From Balneolaceae bacterium UBA7797 (GTDB taxonomy: Bacteria; Bacteroidota; Rhodothermia; Balneolales; Balneolaceae), in NCBI GenBank assembly GCA_002480645.1, contig DLCN01000009.1:186001-250000 (forward strand): a stretch of DNA of 64,000 nucleotides, in the 5' to 3' direction. Positions within the stretch are counted from its first letter, which is position 1, and the number at the start of each line of letters is the position of its first letter. A program made the translations under genes and the position numbers. Below the pieces are notes generated by a model. That model saw only the letters and a program-made list of their open reading frames with translations. It was not told the origin of the DNA and made no database searches. This document shows positions 62,778-64,000 of the stretch, in pieces.

Positions 62778-63670
62778 TGAACATATTTATTACTGGTGGA
62801 ACCGGGTATATAGGATCAAAATTATCAAAACGACTGATCGGTGAAGGCCATAATGTAGCCATTTTAAAACGGGAAGCTTCCGATCTGAATAATCTGAGCG
62901 AATTCAAAGATCAGATCACTTTCTATAATTATGAGGGTGATTTTTCATCGATGAATGCTGCAGTGGAAGATTTTAAACCGGATCTGGGGATCCATTTAGC
63001 TTCTCTCTATGTATATAGTCACTCAGCGGAAGATATCGATGCTTTGATCGACAGTAACTTACGATTGGGTTTACATCTAACGGAAGCTCTGGTGAAGAAC
63101 GGATGCAAAAAACTGGTAAATACCGGGACTTCTTTCGAGCATTTTAAGAACGATGATTACAATCCGGTGAATCTGTATGCTGCCACAAAGAATGCCTTTA
63201 GTGCGCTTCTGAAATATTATACCAAAAGTGCTCAGCTATCGGCTCTTACCATCAAATTGTTTGATACGTACGGTCCCGATGATAATCGCGGAAAACTGGT
63301 GAGTTATCTGATCGGTGCACTCAGCAGTGGTGAAGAAGTTCAGCTTTCAGGTGGCGATCAGATCGTGGATTATGCCCATGTGGACGATGTGGTGAATGCG
63401 TATCTGAAAGCGATAGAATTACTGATGAATCTGGATGCCGGCTATTATTCTGAATTTGGTGGTGTAACCGGAGAACGGGTTACTCTAAAGCAGTTGGTTG
63501 CCCTCATCGAAGAAGTTTCAGGGAAAAAACTAAAGGTACAATTCGGTGCAAAACCATATCGCTTCCGTGAAGTGATGAAGCCATGGAGTAATTTCTGGGA
63601 ACTGCCCGATCTTCCACCCAAGAAGAGTCTGAAAGAAGGGTTAAAAGAACTCATTGATGAGGGGAATTAA
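62777..63670 (+). CDS. NAD(P)-dependent SDR reductase of a 3,6-dideoxyhexose (AscF/RfbJ-like)
   Basis: 297-residue extended SDR. The cofactor loop is ITGGTGYIGSKLSKRL and the catalytic pair is in NPVNLYAATKNAFSALLKYY. The segment NTGTSFEHFKNDDYNPVNLY and IKLFDTYGPDDNRGKL are close to the abequose synthase (RfbJ) type. It should reduce the 4-keto group in the last step, giving CDP-ascarylose if the preceding epimerase acts at C5. The alternative is another CDP-3,6-dideoxyhexose such as abequose. Confidence 0.8.
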   Translation: MNIFITGGTGYIGSKLSKRLIGEGHNVAILKREASDLNNLSEFKDQITFYNYEGDFSSMNAAVEDFKPDLGIHLASLYVYSHSAEDIDALIDSNLRLGLHLTEALVKNGCKKLVNTGTSFEHFKNDDYNPVNLYAATKNAFSALLKYYTKSAQLSALTIKLFDTYGPDDNRGKLVSYLIGALSSGEEVQLSGGDQIVDYAHVDDVVNAYLKAIELLMNLDAGYYSEFGGVTGERVTLKQLVALIEEVSGKKLKVQFGAKPYRFREVMKPWSNFWELPDLPPKKSLKEGLKELIDEGN

Positions 63671-63691
63671 CATTCAATTGATTAATCAGGC

Positions 63692-64000
63692 ATGAAAAAA
63701 CTCATTCTGCATATTGGCTCACCCAAAACCGGAACCTCATCCATACAGCGCTTTTTAGAAAGAAATCGCGAAAAGATAAGACAACAGGGATTTACTTATC
63801 CGGGATCGGAAAGAAATCATCATAAGCTGTGGTTTATGACCGATGGCACGAAGAAAGACATGCCACGGCAGTTCAACCTGATGGAGGAGTCGCAGTTGAT
63901 CCGGGCTTTGGGTACCTACCTGAAGGGTTTTGAACAGGATATTATCGAAGGTAACGATACTCAGATTATCTCAACGGAATATTTGTTCATACAAAATCAG
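63692..64000 (+). CDS. Sulfotransferase-like protein, truncated by the window end
   Basis: First 103 codons only, with no stop before the window end. MKKLILHIGSPKTGTSSIQR contains the PAPS 5'-phosphosulfate-binding loop (GSPKTGTSS) of sulfotransferase-family proteins, followed by FLERNREKIRQQGFTYPGSE. It lies 21 bases after the SDR gene and is probably in the same operon, so it may sulfate the glycan. The remainder is out of view. Confidence 0.7.
   Translation, partial: MKKLILHIGSPKTGTSSIQRFLERNREKIRQQGFTYPGSERNHHKLWFMTDGTKKDMPRQFNLMEESQLIRALGTYLKGFEQDIIEGNDTQIISTEYLFIQNQ

Overview
The window is a large flagellar gene cluster followed by a surface-glycan cluster, from a didermic (P- and L-ring bearing) bacterium of the Bacteroidota/Balneolota/Rhodothermota side of the tree. 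The lineage is an inference. It rests on a secreted protein (29287-32013) ending in a type IX secretion (Por) sorting domain with the NYPNPFNP start, a combination with true flagella that fits Balneolota/Rhodothermota better than classical Bacteroidetes. No rRNA, tRNA, IS element or CRISPR was seen.

Region by region. 1-9.1 kb holds signal input: cheW, a transmembrane chemoreceptor, a PAS/HWE-type histidine kinase, and three tandem minus-strand paralogues that join an Aer-type PAS domain to a degenerate chemoreceptor-like helical domain. A flagellar-type sensor kinase (FlrB-like) follows at 9.3-10.4 kb. At 10.6-22.4 kb lies flgB-flgC-orf76-fliE-fliF-fliG-fliH-fliI-fliJ-motE-like-fliK-flgD-flgE, preceded by a well-spaced sigma-54 site. 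At 22.6-29.2 kb lies motA-motB-fliL-fliM-fliN-fliO-fliP-fliQ-fliR. A T9SS-exported SGNH esterase-like protein is inserted at 29.3-32.0 kb. On the minus strand at 32.4-39.6 kb are flhB-flhA-flhF-flhG-orf75-fliA and a small charged protein. The divergent plus-strand operon at 40.0-48.6 kb is flgF-flgG-flgA-flgH-flgI-flgJ-flgN-flgK-flgL plus a glycosyltransferase/TPR protein. Minus-strand genes at 48.6-52.7 kb are a sigma-54 activator (FlrC-like), a FlgM candidate, fliT-like, fliD and fliS.

53.1-64 kb is a glycan region: a 1975-residue protein joining TPR, O-GlcNAc-transferase-like, FkbM methyltransferase, GT2 and GT4 domains, then rfbF-rfbG-rfbH, an RmlC-like epimerase, an SDR reductase (together resembling the CDP-ascarylose route), and the start of a sulfotransferase-like gene cut by the window end.

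How it works together. A FlrB/FlrC pair probably drives sigma-54 promoters in front of flgB, flgF and, remarkably, the giant glycosyltransferase. FliA (sigma-28) is encoded here, and several late or sensory genes carry sites ending in CCGATAA. The picture is a sigma-54 then sigma-28 hierarchy in which filament glycosylation appears wired to flagellar assembly. No flagellin gene, cheA, cheY, cheB or cheR lies in the window.
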